Positions 1-8,961 of a DNA stretch of 64,000 nucleotides are shown piece by piece. Positions within the stretch are counted from its first letter, which is position 1; each line of letters begins with the position of its first letter. The position numbers and the translations under genes were made by a program. The DNA is from VAZQ01 sp963841105 (GTDB lineage Bacteria; Pseudomonadota; Alphaproteobacteria; Rhizobiales; Xanthobacteraceae). Location of the stretch: the NCBI GenBank assembly GCA_963841105.1, contig CAWJCB010000035.1, positions 124,001 to 188,000 of the forward strand. The letters are read 5' to 3'. The notes beneath the pieces are model-generated. The model was not told where the DNA came from, did no database searches, and saw only the letters and a list, made by a program, of their open reading frames with translations.

Positions 1-206
1 TTGCCGCGTTTGATCTCGGCGGGCGTGTCGCGGTCGATATAGATCGTCGTCCCATCGCGGCTGTAGCCGCCGAGATAGGGAACGTCATAGTCGTAGCTGA
101 CGCGGAAGCCGCGCGAGAGAATGGCCTGGAAGCGTGGATCGCGCAGCGCGCGGTCATAATCCCGCTCGCCGAGCACGATGTGGCGGTGGCGGTCGCCGGC
201 GCTCAT
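1..206 (-). CDS. Phage protein, unrecognised, 3' end beyond window
   Basis: Reading leftward from an ATG at 206 the frame stays open to the window edge (68 codons). It begins MSAGDRHRHIVLGERDYD and is rich in Tyr/Asp further on. I do not recognise the family. It lies at the distal end of the minus-strand prophage structural block, so a head-completion, tail or lysis-related role is possible but unproven. It overlaps the 3' end of the next gene upstream, whose frame has been extended through a palindromic repeat. Confidence 0.5.
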   Translation of the reverse strand, partial: MSAGDRHRHIVLGERDYDRALRDPRFQAILSRGFRVSYDYDVPYLGGYSRDGTTIYIDRDTPAEIKRG

Positions 207-531
207 TCAGACCATCCATTGCAAGGGCGGGTTTCGAAACCCGCCCCTGCTTATCCGTCCGCAAAAACCGCCAGTCAGGGTCGGCGAGCTTGCGTGCGAT
301 GAGCGCGTCGAACTCCGGCCCTGCCATCCGAAGGGTAACGTTGCCACGCGCCCATTCCTCATTCAGCCATTGATTGATGATGTTGAGCGGAATCGACGCG
401 ACATGGCGGCCCCAGTCGCTCTTCTGCGGAGTGCTTTGGAGCGCCTTGTTGTTCTCGATGATGTCCTCAACGTCCTGGAAGCTGTGGACGAGGACGTCGC
501 GGCCAATGAGCGCAACCGTGGTTTCGGGCAT
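154..531 (-). CDS. Phage hypothetical protein, C-terminus encoded by an intergenic-type repeat
   Basis: 125-codon frame starting at the ATG at 531, which overlaps the stop of the preceding gene (TGATG), a sign of translational coupling. Residues 1 to about 85 look like normal coding sequence (MPETTVALIGRDVLVHSFQD, then a Trp-rich stretch). After that the frame runs through a GGGCGGGTTT/AAACCCGCCC palindrome at 222-245 and gives the repeat-encoded string QGRVSKPAL. The natural C-terminus was probably near the repeat, and the remaining residues are read-through. Function unknown. Position just after the capsid gene suggests a head-tail connection or completion protein. Confidence 0.5.
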   Translation of the reverse strand: MPETTVALIGRDVLVHSFQDVEDIIENNKALQSTPQKSDWGRHVASIPLNIINQWLNEEWARGNVTLRMAGPEFDALIARKLADPDWRFLRTDKQGRVSKPALAMDGLNERRRPPPPHRARRAGL

Positions 532-899
532 CAGATGGACTTGAGCGCGGTGGAGAACGTCGCCGCGATGCTTGACCCCGACGCGCCCGACGGCGTGAAC
601 GAGATCACGTCATCGACACTCGCATAGACGGGGCTCGACGGTATCATGCTTGCGACTTGGCCAGCGGCTGCGCCGGATACCGGAATGGTGAACGGGCTGC
701 CGGCGATCGCTGTGCCGTTGAGCGCCACCGCAACCGAGCAATCGCCCGTGGTGATGGCGCCGTGCGTCACCGCCTCGACCAGCATGACCTGTGCGCGGAA
801 GGGAACGCGCATGTAGCTGGCGACGGGGGAGACGCCAATGCTTGGGCAATGGCTCGACTTGTGGATGACGTTGAAACGGTGAACTGAAGGGTAGGCCAT
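531..899 (-). CDS. Phage structural protein, capsid-proximal, unrecognised
   Basis: 122-aa protein starting MAYPSVHRFNVIHKSSHCPS. The C-terminal half is rich in Gly, Ala, Ser and Val with a beta-rich look (about residues 40-120). The gene follows the capsid gene and overlaps the next start by one base. Small beta-rich proteins directly after a DUF5309 capsid gene are often head decoration or fibre proteins. That is inference from position and composition, not a recognised family. Confidence 0.5.
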   Translation of the reverse strand: MAYPSVHRFNVIHKSSHCPSIGVSPVASYMRVPFRAQVMLVEAVTHGAITTGDCSVAVALNGTAIAGSPFTIPVSGAAAGQVASMIPSSPVYASVDDVISFTPSGASGSSIAATFSTALKSI

Positions 900-932
900 G
901 TTGGTCTCACTCCTGAAAGAGGAAGGGCCGCC

Positions 933-1014
933 GCATCCTTCGAGACGGGCGCACTTGCGTGCGCCCTCCTCAGGACGCCTGCGGAGCGCCCGCGCAGGGC
1001 GCGTCTCGAAGGGT
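933..1014. repeat. Palindromic intergenic repeat
   Basis: Imperfect inverted repeat between capsid and decoration-like genes: CATCCTTCGAGACG on the left pairs with CGTCTCGAAGG on the right, with a GC-rich internal stem. The same family occurs at 7443-7528. Such elements are typical of intergenic spaces in Bradyrhizobium-like genomes. Confidence 0.7.
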
Positions 1015-1026
1015 GAAGGGAGTTGG

Positions 1027-1994
1027 TTACGACGTGGTGAGATCGAACACGCCGCCGGACGACTTTTCGTTGCGCGCGACGAGCGCGTATTCCGAGAGCA
1101 TGTAGCGCCGGTCGCTGTCGCCGGTCTTCGCCAGCGGCACGGACACCATGCGTGCGCCCGTTGAGGTAGGCGAGCGCCCACATGTCCGATTGCAGCACCA
1201 GCACGTCGCGGGCGCGCTGGAAGCGGTTCGGCATCACCTTGAGCGTGCCGAAATCGCTCTCGTAGGCATCGACCGAAGCGATGATGCGCTTGCGCCTTGG
1301 TATTCTCGATCTGGGTGGCGCGGCCGGTGAAGGTCGAGAACACCTGCTTGTTGAAGGCGCCGGTGAAGATCACGTCGGGCTTGCCGCCGTTGGTCCAGAT
1401 CGATTGCAGCACCGTCTTGAGGTTGCGCCTCGGTGAAGGCGCGCTGCGTGCCGTCGGTGCGGGTGCCGGTGCCGTCGGCGGCAGCCGGGTCGGCGGCGCC
1501 GCCGGCCGTACCCTTCGACGTGTTCGACTTGATCCAGGAGAGCACCGAGGCGGTCTTGCGGGCGGTCGTGTCGTTGCCGGTGTTCTTCGCCTGGTTGGTG
1601 CCGCAAAGGATCGTCTCCATGTCGCGCTTCAGCTCCAGACCCTTGAGCATCTCCTGATAGGCCAGCTCGTCGTCGCGGCCGGCATGATCGACGGCGCGCT
1701 GCGTGCCGGTGACGCGGGCGACCTTCGCAGCTGATCTGGCAGATGTTGCCGAGCCGGACAGTCGCGGTGGTGGCGTTGGTCGGCGGGATCGTCGCCTTCG
1801 AGCTGGGCGTTGGTGTTGTCGGCCGCGGCGAGCGCCTGCGTCTGCCATTCGTGATTGACGGCGGACGCCTTCTCGCGCTCGACGCCGCTCATGAACGGCG
1901 TGTCGGTCGGGTCGATGCGATAGATGACATCCGAGAGGTCTTCGCGGTTGCCGATCGCCTCGTAGGTGGCGAAGGTGTTGGTCGGAAGCGCCAT
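1027..1994 (-). pseudogene. Major capsid protein, DUF5309/SU10 type, five frameshifts
   Basis: The start MALPTNTFATYEAIGNREDL followed by a 'TPFM' segment matches the DUF5309 (phage SU10 major capsid) family. Homologous sequence continues to a stop at 1027, giving about 320 residues, the usual length. The reading frame changes five times, near 1782, 1729, 1425, 1292 and 1150, and in each case removing one base restores the expected protein. Later segments recognisable in successive frames include VDHAGRDDELAYQEMLKGLE, KPDVIFTGAFNKQVF and MPNRFQRARDVLVLQSDMW. As written, no intact capsid can be made. Five single-base insertions in under 1 kb may be decay or assembly error. Confidence 0.85.
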
Positions 1995-2005
1995 TGTGGT
2001 TCTCC

Positions 2006-3137
2006 TTAGCGAGCGGCGCGCCGTGCCGCGGTCAATCTGGCCGCGATGCGCATGGCGGAAACGCCGCTGGCGGTTTCGAGTTGCCTGGTGAGGTTCTGGA
2101 TTTCAGCCTGGGCGGAGGCGCCTTTCGTCGGCGCTACGCCCGGCCGCTGGACGGGAGGAACCGGCTTGGCGGTCGCGGTCTTGGCCTTGGCCTGTGCATC
2201 ACGCCAGAGCGTCGCGTCGCGGATGAGGAGCTGCACGCGGTGGTCGCGGAGCGAGATGCTCCCCTTGCCGGTCCACGATTGGCTCAGCTCCGCTTCGTCG
2301 AAGCCCAGGTCCTTGAGCACGGCGACGGCCGCCGCCTGCAGCTTCGCGGCCTTGCCCGGATCGGCCATGTCGGGGACGCGCTCGGTGAAGAGATCGTCCT
2401 CCTTCCTGGCAAATTCCGAGAATTGCCGCTCCGCTGCCTCGCTACGGCGCTGCTGCGCCTGGAGCGTCTCCTGCGCCACCGCTGCGATTTTCTTCTGGGC
2501 GAGGTCCCATTGCAGGTACCGCGGCCAGTCTTCGCGCGCGAGGCGCTCGACGTCGGCGATGGTTCTGACATCGCCGAATTCGCCCGCCTGCTGGCTTTGC
2601 AGGGTGTGCAGGAGTTGCGGCAGTGCTTGTTCGTACTGTTGCCTTGCCTGTTCCGCCGCCTGCTCCCGGGCGGTCAAGCCCTTGAGCTTTTCAGCGGCTT
2701 CGTTCTGAGCTGCGGACGAATGGCGCCGGTCCCGTTCCTGTTCGCGATCGGCAAGATACTCCTGCGTCTCACGGGCGAGGATTTGAACCGTTCTTTTCGT
2801 CCTTCTCCAAGACCTCGGCGGCTCGATGGGCGGAAGCGCTTTGCGTCCGGTTCGGCTGGCTCTGCGTCTCGCCGGTGGGCCTGCTCCGGGCAGGTGCGGC
2901 GTCTTCGGCCGCGGGTGCAGCCTCTGATTCCTGCACTGCGGGCGCAGCTTCTATGGGCGCGGCCTCTGCTGCTGTCTCTTTTTCCCCGGACTTGTTCCGG
3001 GGATTGTTGCGCAACGTCGCAAGCATGCGCGCCGCCTGCGTCGTGCTCATATTGGCCGGTGCGTCGGCCGGCACCGTGATGGAAGCAAAATCAGTCTGTT
3101 CGCTGGCGCCGCTGGCGCCTTCGTTCTGCAAGGTCAT
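2006..3137 (-). pseudogene. Phage scaffold-like protein, one frameshift
   Basis: Starts MTLQNEGASGASEQTDFAS at 3137. The N-terminal third is Ala/Pro/Glu-rich and disordered. The remainder (from about residue 120) is a charged, Gln/Ala-rich coiled-coil-like protein, as in capsid scaffolds, with a C-terminal Lys/Pro linker and a basic tail. One extra A/T pair near 2792 (GACGAAAAG-A-ACGGTT) moves the frame, so two frames, 3137-2769 and 2677-2006, together encode about 375 residues. The gene lies directly upstream of the capsid gene, the normal place for a scaffold. Family assignment is by composition and context only. Confidence 0.6.
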
Positions 3138-3158
3138 ATTGTTCCTCGTCTCTGAAGT

Positions 3159-3290
3159 GTCATGCCCGCGCATGCGGGCATCCAGTAATCACCGCCCACT
3201 GAGTGGATCGCAGCCGGTCATCAGCCCGCGGATTATTCCCATGCGCGGAGGTTACTGGATCGTCCGCATGCGCGGATGACGGGCTACTTC
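3159..3290. repeat. BIME-like bipartite palindromic repeat (family 1)
   Basis: Two palindromes in mirror arrangement: GTCATGCCCGCGCATGCGGG followed by CATCCAGTAA at the left, and TTACTGGATCGTCCGC with a GCGGATGAC end at the right. The same TACTGGAT/ATCCAGTA unit recurs at 5157, 9590, 23437, 26745, 53034 and 54810, so this is a dispersed chromosomal family present also inside the prophage block. Confidence 0.85.
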
Positions 3291-3583
3291 GCGCGCATGT
3301 CGAGCTCGGCCTGCGCGAGCCGCCCGTCGCTCACAATCTTGGCCAGGTGCTGCCGCACCAGTCCGAGCACGTTGACCGCCTGCCACAGCTTCTCGCGCGC
3401 AATGGCATCGCGCGCGGGAGTGGTGCGCCAGGCGCGGACATATTCCGCATCGAGCGTGGCAAAGGCCCCGACGAGAAGCTCGTTCTCAAGCAGCATCGCG
3501 GCCCGTGCGCCGCGGGAGATGTCACACTCCAACTTGTCTTGCAGAGAATCTTGCACCGATGCACCGATTCCGGCCCGCACCAT
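3284..3583 (-). CDS. Phage hypothetical protein (99 aa)
   Basis: Starts MVRAGIGASVQDSLQDKLEC. The ATG overlaps the stop codon of the tail-fibre-like gene (TGATG at 3581-3585). Mostly helical, with Ala/Leu/Arg-rich segments, ending QAELDMRAK. No family recognised. Tight coupling with its neighbours places it in the structural operon. Confidence 0.55.
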   Translation of the reverse strand: MVRAGIGASVQDSLQDKLECDISRGARAAMLLENELLVGAFATLDAEYVRAWRTTPARDAIAREKLWQAVNVLGLVRQHLAKIVSDGRLAQAELDMRAK

Positions 3584-4657
3584 CAGGCGTACCTCCCGCG
3601 GTCGTCGACATAGCCGCGCGTGTAGATGGTCAGATGGCGGCTGGCCGCATCGGCCCGCGCCCTGATCTGCGATGACGTGTTGGTGTAGAGTCCAACCAGA
3701 TTCCCAGCCGGATTTGTGTTGTAGCCGAAATCCCAACCCGGCGAGGTTTCGGCGTTGCCAAGCGCTCCGCCACTTGCCGGCTGCAAATCCGGCTCATCCG
3801 GGCTCGACACAATCACCGAGCTATTGGCAGTGGTGGCCACGACTCGCATGAGAGGACGGGTCTTAATTCCGAGCGGCGTTGAGAGCGTATAGAGGGTGGC
3901 GCTCGTGCCCAGGTTCGTCACCGCCACATCGGTCGGCAGCGCGCTCCAATAGAACGTGTCACCGTCCTGAACGAAGGCGAGAATGTGCGCCGAGCCGTCC
4001 GTCAAAAATGAGCCGATGCGGCGTTTCAAAGTGTACGTCGCCGGCATGGTCGGCGATGATGCGCTGGTCGATGCAAGCAGCGCCGGCGAGGCGCCCGCGG
4101 CCTTGCTGATCGCATAGACATGGTACCAGGTCGAGTTGGCGAGCGAGCCGGCATCGAGGCCGTTCGCCCCCGTGGTCGTGCAATCGATGGTTCCGGCCGC
4201 GACCGAGATCATCGCCGCGTTGGTGTCGTCCGCCACCTGACCGGCGGCTACGTCCAGCTTCGTGTTTGGCGTGCCGTCGTTGTTTGAAAGCGTGACGCCC
4301 GCGACGTAGGAGCGCAGCACCACGCCGAGGTTGAACCGCGCGGTCGAAGCGCTCGAAACGTCGCTGAGATTGTTGCCTGGCTGGAGAAAAGCTGACGTGT
4401 TTTGAAACGCGGCGCTTCCCAGCGCTCCGCCCGCGCCGATATTGAGCGTCGATCCGTCAGTGCCGGCAAACGTGAGCGTGCCGGTCACGGTCAAGGTCTT
4501 GCCGCTCGTGATCGCCACCGAGCCGGCGCCGATCACGAATGTCGCAATTTGCGTCGCCGTGATCTTGACGTTGCCGCCGGATTGCACGCCGCGAATGAGC
4601 TCAGCGCCCTGCAAGCGCGGAGGCGGCGGCCTCGGCGGAGGTTTTGGTGTCGGCCAT
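3583..4657 (-). pseudogene. Phage tail-fibre / receptor-binding-like protein, frameshifted near its start
   Basis: The intended start is the ATG at 4657 (MADTKTSAEAAASAL). One extra base near 4614 throws the frame to a stop, and the long frame resumes as QGAELIRGVQSGGNVKITAT and continues to 3583 (about 357 residues in total). The body has Gly/Ser/Thr-rich beta repeats (SGKTLTVTGTLTFAG) and an Asn/Thr-rich distal part, typical of phage tail fibre or collar proteins. An internal restart at the ATG at 4614 would still give a 343-residue product. Confidence 0.7.
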
Positions 4658-4664
4658 GTGTTTG

Positions 4665-4802
4665 CTATTCCCTCAGCTCGATGGAGCCGTCCTCGCGCAG
4701 CTCACGCGCGCCGTCCTCGCGCAATTCATTGCCGCCCGTCGGGGATGGATGCGCGGCGCCGGCGGCCGTGCGCCCGCTATGCTTGTTCCTTCGCCGCCGC
4801 AT
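4665..4802 (-). CDS. Small phage protein with ELREDG repeats
   Basis: 45-aa protein starting MRRRRNKHSGRTAAG at 4802, two bases past the stop of the upstream gene. The C-terminal half repeats the motif ELREDG almost exactly (NELREDGARELREDGSIELRE spans about residues 28-45). The preceding part is basic. Function unknown. Its place between two structural genes makes it a probable real phage gene rather than a chance frame. Confidence 0.5.
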   Translation of the reverse strand: MRRRRNKHSGRTAAGAAHPSPTGGNELREDGARELREDGSIELRE

Positions 4803-4803
4803 C

Positions 4804-5130
4804 TCAGATGCCCTCACCTGGCGTGATGTAGAGGCTCGCCGTGCCGCTCGCGGTGATGGCGGCCAGATAGGCGGCATTGATCGGAACGCTGAACATCTGC
4901 GCGTCGCCGCCATTGATCGGTGTACCGCCGAGCGTGCCGCCCGAGGGGACCACGGCCACGACACCGCTGCCGCCAAACTCGACGAAGCACAGCGAGTCAT
5001 TGGCGATGGTCGTCAGCAGCACCTGTCGCGTATTGGCCGGCAGCGCCACCCGGCTTGATGCGTTGCTGACCGAAAGCGCTTGCGTCGCCGCCACGAACGG
5101 CGCGAATGGTTGCAGGGGACGATAGGACAT
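4804..5130 (-). CDS. Phage hypothetical structural protein (108 aa)
   Basis: Starts MSYRPLQPFAPFVAATQALS at 5130. Composition is beta-rich with small residues (VALPANTRQVLLTT, SGTASLYITPGEGI), as in head-fibre or decoration-type proteins. No family recognised. The next small gene starts two bases downstream of its stop triplet region, so the two are probably co-translated. Confidence 0.55.
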   Translation of the reverse strand: MSYRPLQPFAPFVAATQALSVSNASSRVALPANTRQVLLTTIANDSLCFVEFGGSGVVAVVPSGGTLGGTPINGGDAQMFSVPINAAYLAAITASGTASLYITPGEGI

Positions 5131-5156
5131 TGCGATGCTCCTGATTCTCTCCGGCC

Positions 5157-5275
5157 TGTCATGCCCCGCGAAGGCGGGGCATCCAGTAACCTCCGCAATC
5201 AAGCTTGCGCAGACTGCGTAAACTTGTCTGCGATCCGCCGCTTACTGGATCGCCCGCTTGAAGCGGGCGATGACG
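5157..5275. repeat. BIME-like bipartite palindromic repeat (family 1)
   Basis: Left arm GTCATGCCCCGCGAAGGCGG then CATCCAGTAA; right arm TTACTGGATCGCCCGC ending GCGGGCGATGAC. It fills the gap between the portal gene and the next structural gene. Confidence 0.85.
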
Positions 5276-5292
5276 GCGGAGAATGGATCGTG

Positions 5293-7428
5293 CTATTGCG
5301 CCGCCGGCGCTTTTACCGCCGCGGCCATCTCGGCCAGGCTCATCGCGTGCGCCGCGTGACGATGCGCGAGCTCCTGCTCCTTGAGCCGCGCGTCGATCTC
5401 TTTGAGCCGCGCGTCGAGCGCGAATTTCTGCTGCGCCAGATGCGTCTCCAGCGCCGCCTTCCCTTGGGCGAGCTGCGCGTCGATCTGCGCCTTGTGCGCC
5501 TGGAAGGCGATGTCGGCCTGCGCCTTCATCTGCTGGTGCGCGGCATCCGCCTTGATCTTCTCCTGCTCGGCCTGCGCCTTGGCCGCTATCTGCGTCTGCT
5601 TCGGGTCCGGCGGCTTCTGGATCGCCTGGCTGGTCGGGTCGTTCTGGTTGGGCGGCGCGGCCGGGTCCATGAAAAACTTGTCGAAGTCCTTGTGGCCGGC
5701 AAGCTTGGTGAGCTCGACAGCCGAGTTGAACAGGTTGCGTGGGCTGACGATCGGCAGCCCGCCGGTGATCGCCTGCGTCTGCGCGCCGATGATCAGCTGG
5801 AGGTGGGCGAGCTGCTCGGCCTTTGTCCCGGTGCCGAGCCCGACATTGATGGTCATATCGTTGCGCGTCTTCCAGTCGCGCGGATCGACGTGCACCCATT
5901 GATTGCGCAGCCGCACGGTGGCGGCCTGTGTCGCGTGCTTGCGGATCGTCGCGTGCAATAGCGTGAACAGGTCCTTGATGCCGGTTTCGGCGAATATCCG
6001 CGCGATCAGCTTCACCTTCCCCTGCGCCGCACTGAACATCTGGTTGGCGATGGTCGCGACCTGGTTCTGCAAGGCGTTGGGATCGACGCCCTGTCCCTGC
6101 CGGCTCACCCCCGTGCGCCATTCCCGCGTGGCGTCGAGATATTGCAGCGCCGGATAAATCGAGCCGGTGATGTCCGGCACCTCCTGCCAGTTCAACCCAC
6201 CCGGCTGCCTGGTGCGCACAATGCCGCCGGGACGCGAGACCAGGAGATCGTCGAGCGTGGCATCGGTGGCGTGCATCTCCGAGACTTCGACGCGCGGGTT
6301 GTTGTGCAGATAGAGGTTGTCCAGCATGCCGCGCAGGAGCGCGGTTTTCTGCTCCTGAATGTCGCGAACGAGGTCGGCGATCGAGCGGCCGAAGAAACGG
6401 TGCGTGACAATCACCGGCGTGATCGCGGCAAACGGGATGCGGTCCTCCTCGATCACGTCGGGCTCGCCGTCGCGGATGAGGACCTCGCCCTCCTCGCCGG
6501 CGGTGGTGACGCGATAGAGGCGCGGATCATCCCCGCCTCCGCGGGGACCGCCTTCGTAATCCATCCTGACGTAGTGCTCGGTCACCCGGATGAGCCGGTT
6601 GGCCGTGTTGAGGTTGTCCTCGCCCTGGCGCAGCGTCGATTCGTTGACCGTGTCGCGCGCGATCTCCTCGATGGTGTGGGCGACGATGTAGCTCGGCAGC
6701 TTCTTGACCTGGTCCTTGTCGAAGCCCTGGTCGATCAGCTGGCTTTGCGTCTTGAACACGTCGTGGAAGCAATAGGTGCTCTCGGCGATGGTGCGCGCGT
6801 GCCGGCTGATGCCGAACTCCTCCGGCGGCACCGCGACCACGCGGGCATTCTCGTTCCGCCGGCGCGTCTCGATCGTCACGTCGTGCAGCGGGCCTGCGGC
6901 GTCGCCGTCGTGCACGGTATGCTCGATGATCTCGACGTCCGGCGCCGCCACGATTGCGGCGAACGCGTCCTCGGGCTGGTCGAGATAGGTCTCGCGCTCG
7001 CGCTCCTCGTTCTCCTCCCAGAATATCTTGACGACGCCGACCTTCGACAGGAGCGCATCCTTGATGAAGGAATAGAGGATCAGGAAGCCGGGATTGCCCT
7101 GCAAGAAGACGTGGTTGACATAATCGGTCTCCTGCTCCGCCGCGGCGACGTCCTGCGGCCCATGCGGCGCGAACCGCACGATCTCCTCGCCGCCGGCGAA
7201 TATCTCCATCAGGGTGGGCATCAGCCCTTCGATGGTGTCGGCGACGTCGGTCGAGACTGCCTTCGACCGCCCGTCCGGCGCCGGCATGCTCTTCGCCATG
7301 TCGCCCTGGTAGTAGTCGAGCGCGGTCGCCCGCTCTTCGCTGAGCTTCGAGGCCGTGATGGCGGACATGGCATCGCTGCGCTGCGCGGTGAGCAGCGCGC
7401 GCAGCTCAATGGCGGTCATGCGCGGCAT
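5293..7428 (-). CDS. Phage portal protein
   Basis: 711-aa protein. The start is chosen at the ATG at 7428 because GGAGGA lies about 8 bases upstream. A second ATG at 7419 is possible. Features seen: N-terminal ALDYYQGDMAKSMPAPDGRSK, then DVADTIEGLMPTLMEIFAG, a large central region with TRRRNENARVVAVPPEEFGI, and a C-terminal Gln/Ala/Lys coiled coil from about residue 600. This layout fits the long P22-like portal proteins of alphaproteobacterial prophages, the dodecameric channel for DNA packaging. It is one of the few large intact genes of the prophage block and sits between terminase and head genes as expected. Confidence 0.85.
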   Translation of the reverse strand: MPRMTAIELRALLTAQRSDAMSAITASKLSEERATALDYYQGDMAKSMPAPDGRSKAVSTDVADTIEGLMPTLMEIFAGGEEIVRFAPHGPQDVAAAEQETDYVNHVFLQGNPGFLILYSFIKDALLSKVGVVKIFWEENEERERETYLDQPEDAFAAIVAAPDVEIIEHTVHDGDAAGPLHDVTIETRRRNENARVVAVPPEEFGISRHARTIAESTYCFHDVFKTQSQLIDQGFDKDQVKKLPSYIVAHTIEEIARDTVNESTLRQGEDNLNTANRLIRVTEHYVRMDYEGGPRGGGDDPRLYRVTTAGEEGEVLIRDGEPDVIEEDRIPFAAITPVIVTHRFFGRSIADLVRDIQEQKTALLRGMLDNLYLHNNPRVEVSEMHATDATLDDLLVSRPGGIVRTRQPGGLNWQEVPDITGSIYPALQYLDATREWRTGVSRQGQGVDPNALQNQVATIANQMFSAAQGKVKLIARIFAETGIKDLFTLLHATIRKHATQAATVRLRNQWVHVDPRDWKTRNDMTINVGLGTGTKAEQLAHLQLIIGAQTQAITGGLPIVSPRNLFNSAVELTKLAGHKDFDKFFMDPAAPPNQNDPTSQAIQKPPDPKQTQIAAKAQAEQEKIKADAAHQQMKAQADIAFQAHKAQIDAQLAQGKAALETHLAQQKFALDARLKEIDARLKEQELAHRHAAHAMSLAEMAAAVKAPAAQ

Positions 7429-7442
7429 GCGTCCTCCGCTTC

Positions 7443-7528
7443 CCCTCATGCTGAGGAGGCCGCGTAGCGGCCGTCTCGAAGCATCCTTCGAGACGCGCCC
7501 TGCGGGCGCTCCTCAGGATGAGGTCACA
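7443..7528. repeat. Palindromic intergenic repeat
   Basis: CTCATGCTGAGGAG on the left pairs with CTCCTCAGGATGAGG on the right, with internal CCTTCGAGACG and CGTCTCGAAG arms. Same family as 933-1014. It separates portal and terminase genes. Confidence 0.75.
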
Positions 7529-8961
7529 CAATCCCGAGCTGCGGGTATTCAATTCTGCGGCCAAAGCTGTCGCGGCCGACCGGCCTGGCGAAGCGCAGGC
7601 ACATCAGCGCGTAGCGCGTCGCGCTCATCAGGTCATCGCGCAGCTTCACCACCTTGCCGTCGTCGCGGTGATACAAGCGAAACTCCTCGAACCAGTCGGC
7701 CAGATGCGCAAACACCTTGAGGCGGCCGGTCTGCATGCGCTCGAGCATCATCAACAGCCCCGCCTCGACGCCGGACGTGCCGTCCTCGAACGGCCGATCT
7801 GTCGGGCAGGAGCTTGAGCCCGTGCTTGCGATAGGCTTCGGCAAGCTGCTCGCCCGAGGTCTTGTCGTGCTGCAAGCCATCATGCGGCCAGGCCCACGGC
7901 AGGTTGGCGCCCCAGGGCTTGAGAGCGCCGGCATGGATGAGCGGCGTTGCCTCGCGCACGCGATAGCCTGCCGTCACGTAAACAACATCCGCGTCGCGGT
8001 CCCATGCGAGCTTGACGGCCGCTGTCGGATGGTCCCAGCCGAAATCGATCCCGCCGATCTGCGCCCAATGCGGCGCGATGGGCAGGGCGTTAACGGCAAT
8101 GCTCTCCTGCGCCACCGGGAAGATGCGGCCCGAGCCGAGCGCCGGCGTGCCTTTGAGCCGCGCCTCGCGCTCGTGCGCGGGATACGTTGCCGCGATGGCC
8201 GCGCGCTGCGCCGGCGTATAGTGCTCGGCATCGTCGATCGTCATGATGGTGACGTGACGCGCCGGCGACTTTTCCAGGATGAAGCGACCCACCGTCTGCG
8301 ACATGCCAAGCAGCGGCGTGAACGTCATCCACACCGGCCCCTGCCCCACATTCGTGCGCGTGAGTCCTTCCGTGTAGATGGGAAGCGGCGGCTCCTCGTC
8401 GAACCAAACCCAGTCGAGCGTCTCGCCTTGCCATTTCTCACGACCCTTCTCGTAACTCTTGAGCGCGATGCGCGAGATGCCGCCGCCGACATGACGCACC
8501 TGGATGGTATCGATCAGGCCTGGCGCGCCGCGCGCTGACGTTACTTCCACCAGCGCGTCCTTCGGAATGGCGCCGGTGCCATGGCAGCCGGGCCGGCCAA
8601 GGAGCACGCGCTGCGGATTGTCGCGCGTGCTCTCCCCGGTGACGCCGGCCGCCCAGGCAATGGTCGGCTTGTCGAATCTCTTCCCCTGCCACCAGTCCGG
8701 ATAGCGCCCAGTGGCGTGCATGGCCGCCTCGAAACCGCCGGCAAGCGTCTTGCCGAGCTGGTTGCCGGCCATGAGCAGGCGTTCGCGCGCGCTGGCGCCC
8801 GCGGCGTGAAACTCGCGCTGCTTGGCGTAGGGCCGGTAGTAGGCGAGACGGTTCTCAGCGCGGCGCTTCCTTCGCCGCCTTTCCGCTCTTGCAAGCGGCT
8901 CCGAGTACTTTTTGCAGATCCGCGATGAGGGCGTCGAGCTCCTCGTCCGTGAGCTTGTCAA
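7524..8961 (-). pseudogene. Terminase large subunit, one frameshift near the C-terminus
   Basis: ATPase/nuclease motor of DNA packaging. Seen: the YYRPYAKQREFHAAG entry segment, Walker A-like LLMAGNQLGKTLAGG, Walker B-like WVWFDEEPP, and the nuclease region IGGIDFGWDHPTAAV. One extra base near 7793 shifts the frame after KLLPDRS; the correct C-terminus (FEDGTSGVEAGLLMMLERMQ through to YPQLGIV) continues in another frame to 7524. The annotated start at 8961 overlaps the preceding gene by 107 bases and is uncertain. The recognisable family match begins around 8890. If the shift is real, the last 90 or so residues are lost. Confidence 0.85.

Noticed and set aside
6142..7467. 441-codon rightward frame opposite the portal gene
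   Set aside because: It mirrors the intact portal coding region; composition is typical of the antisense of a GC-rich gene and no family is recognisable.
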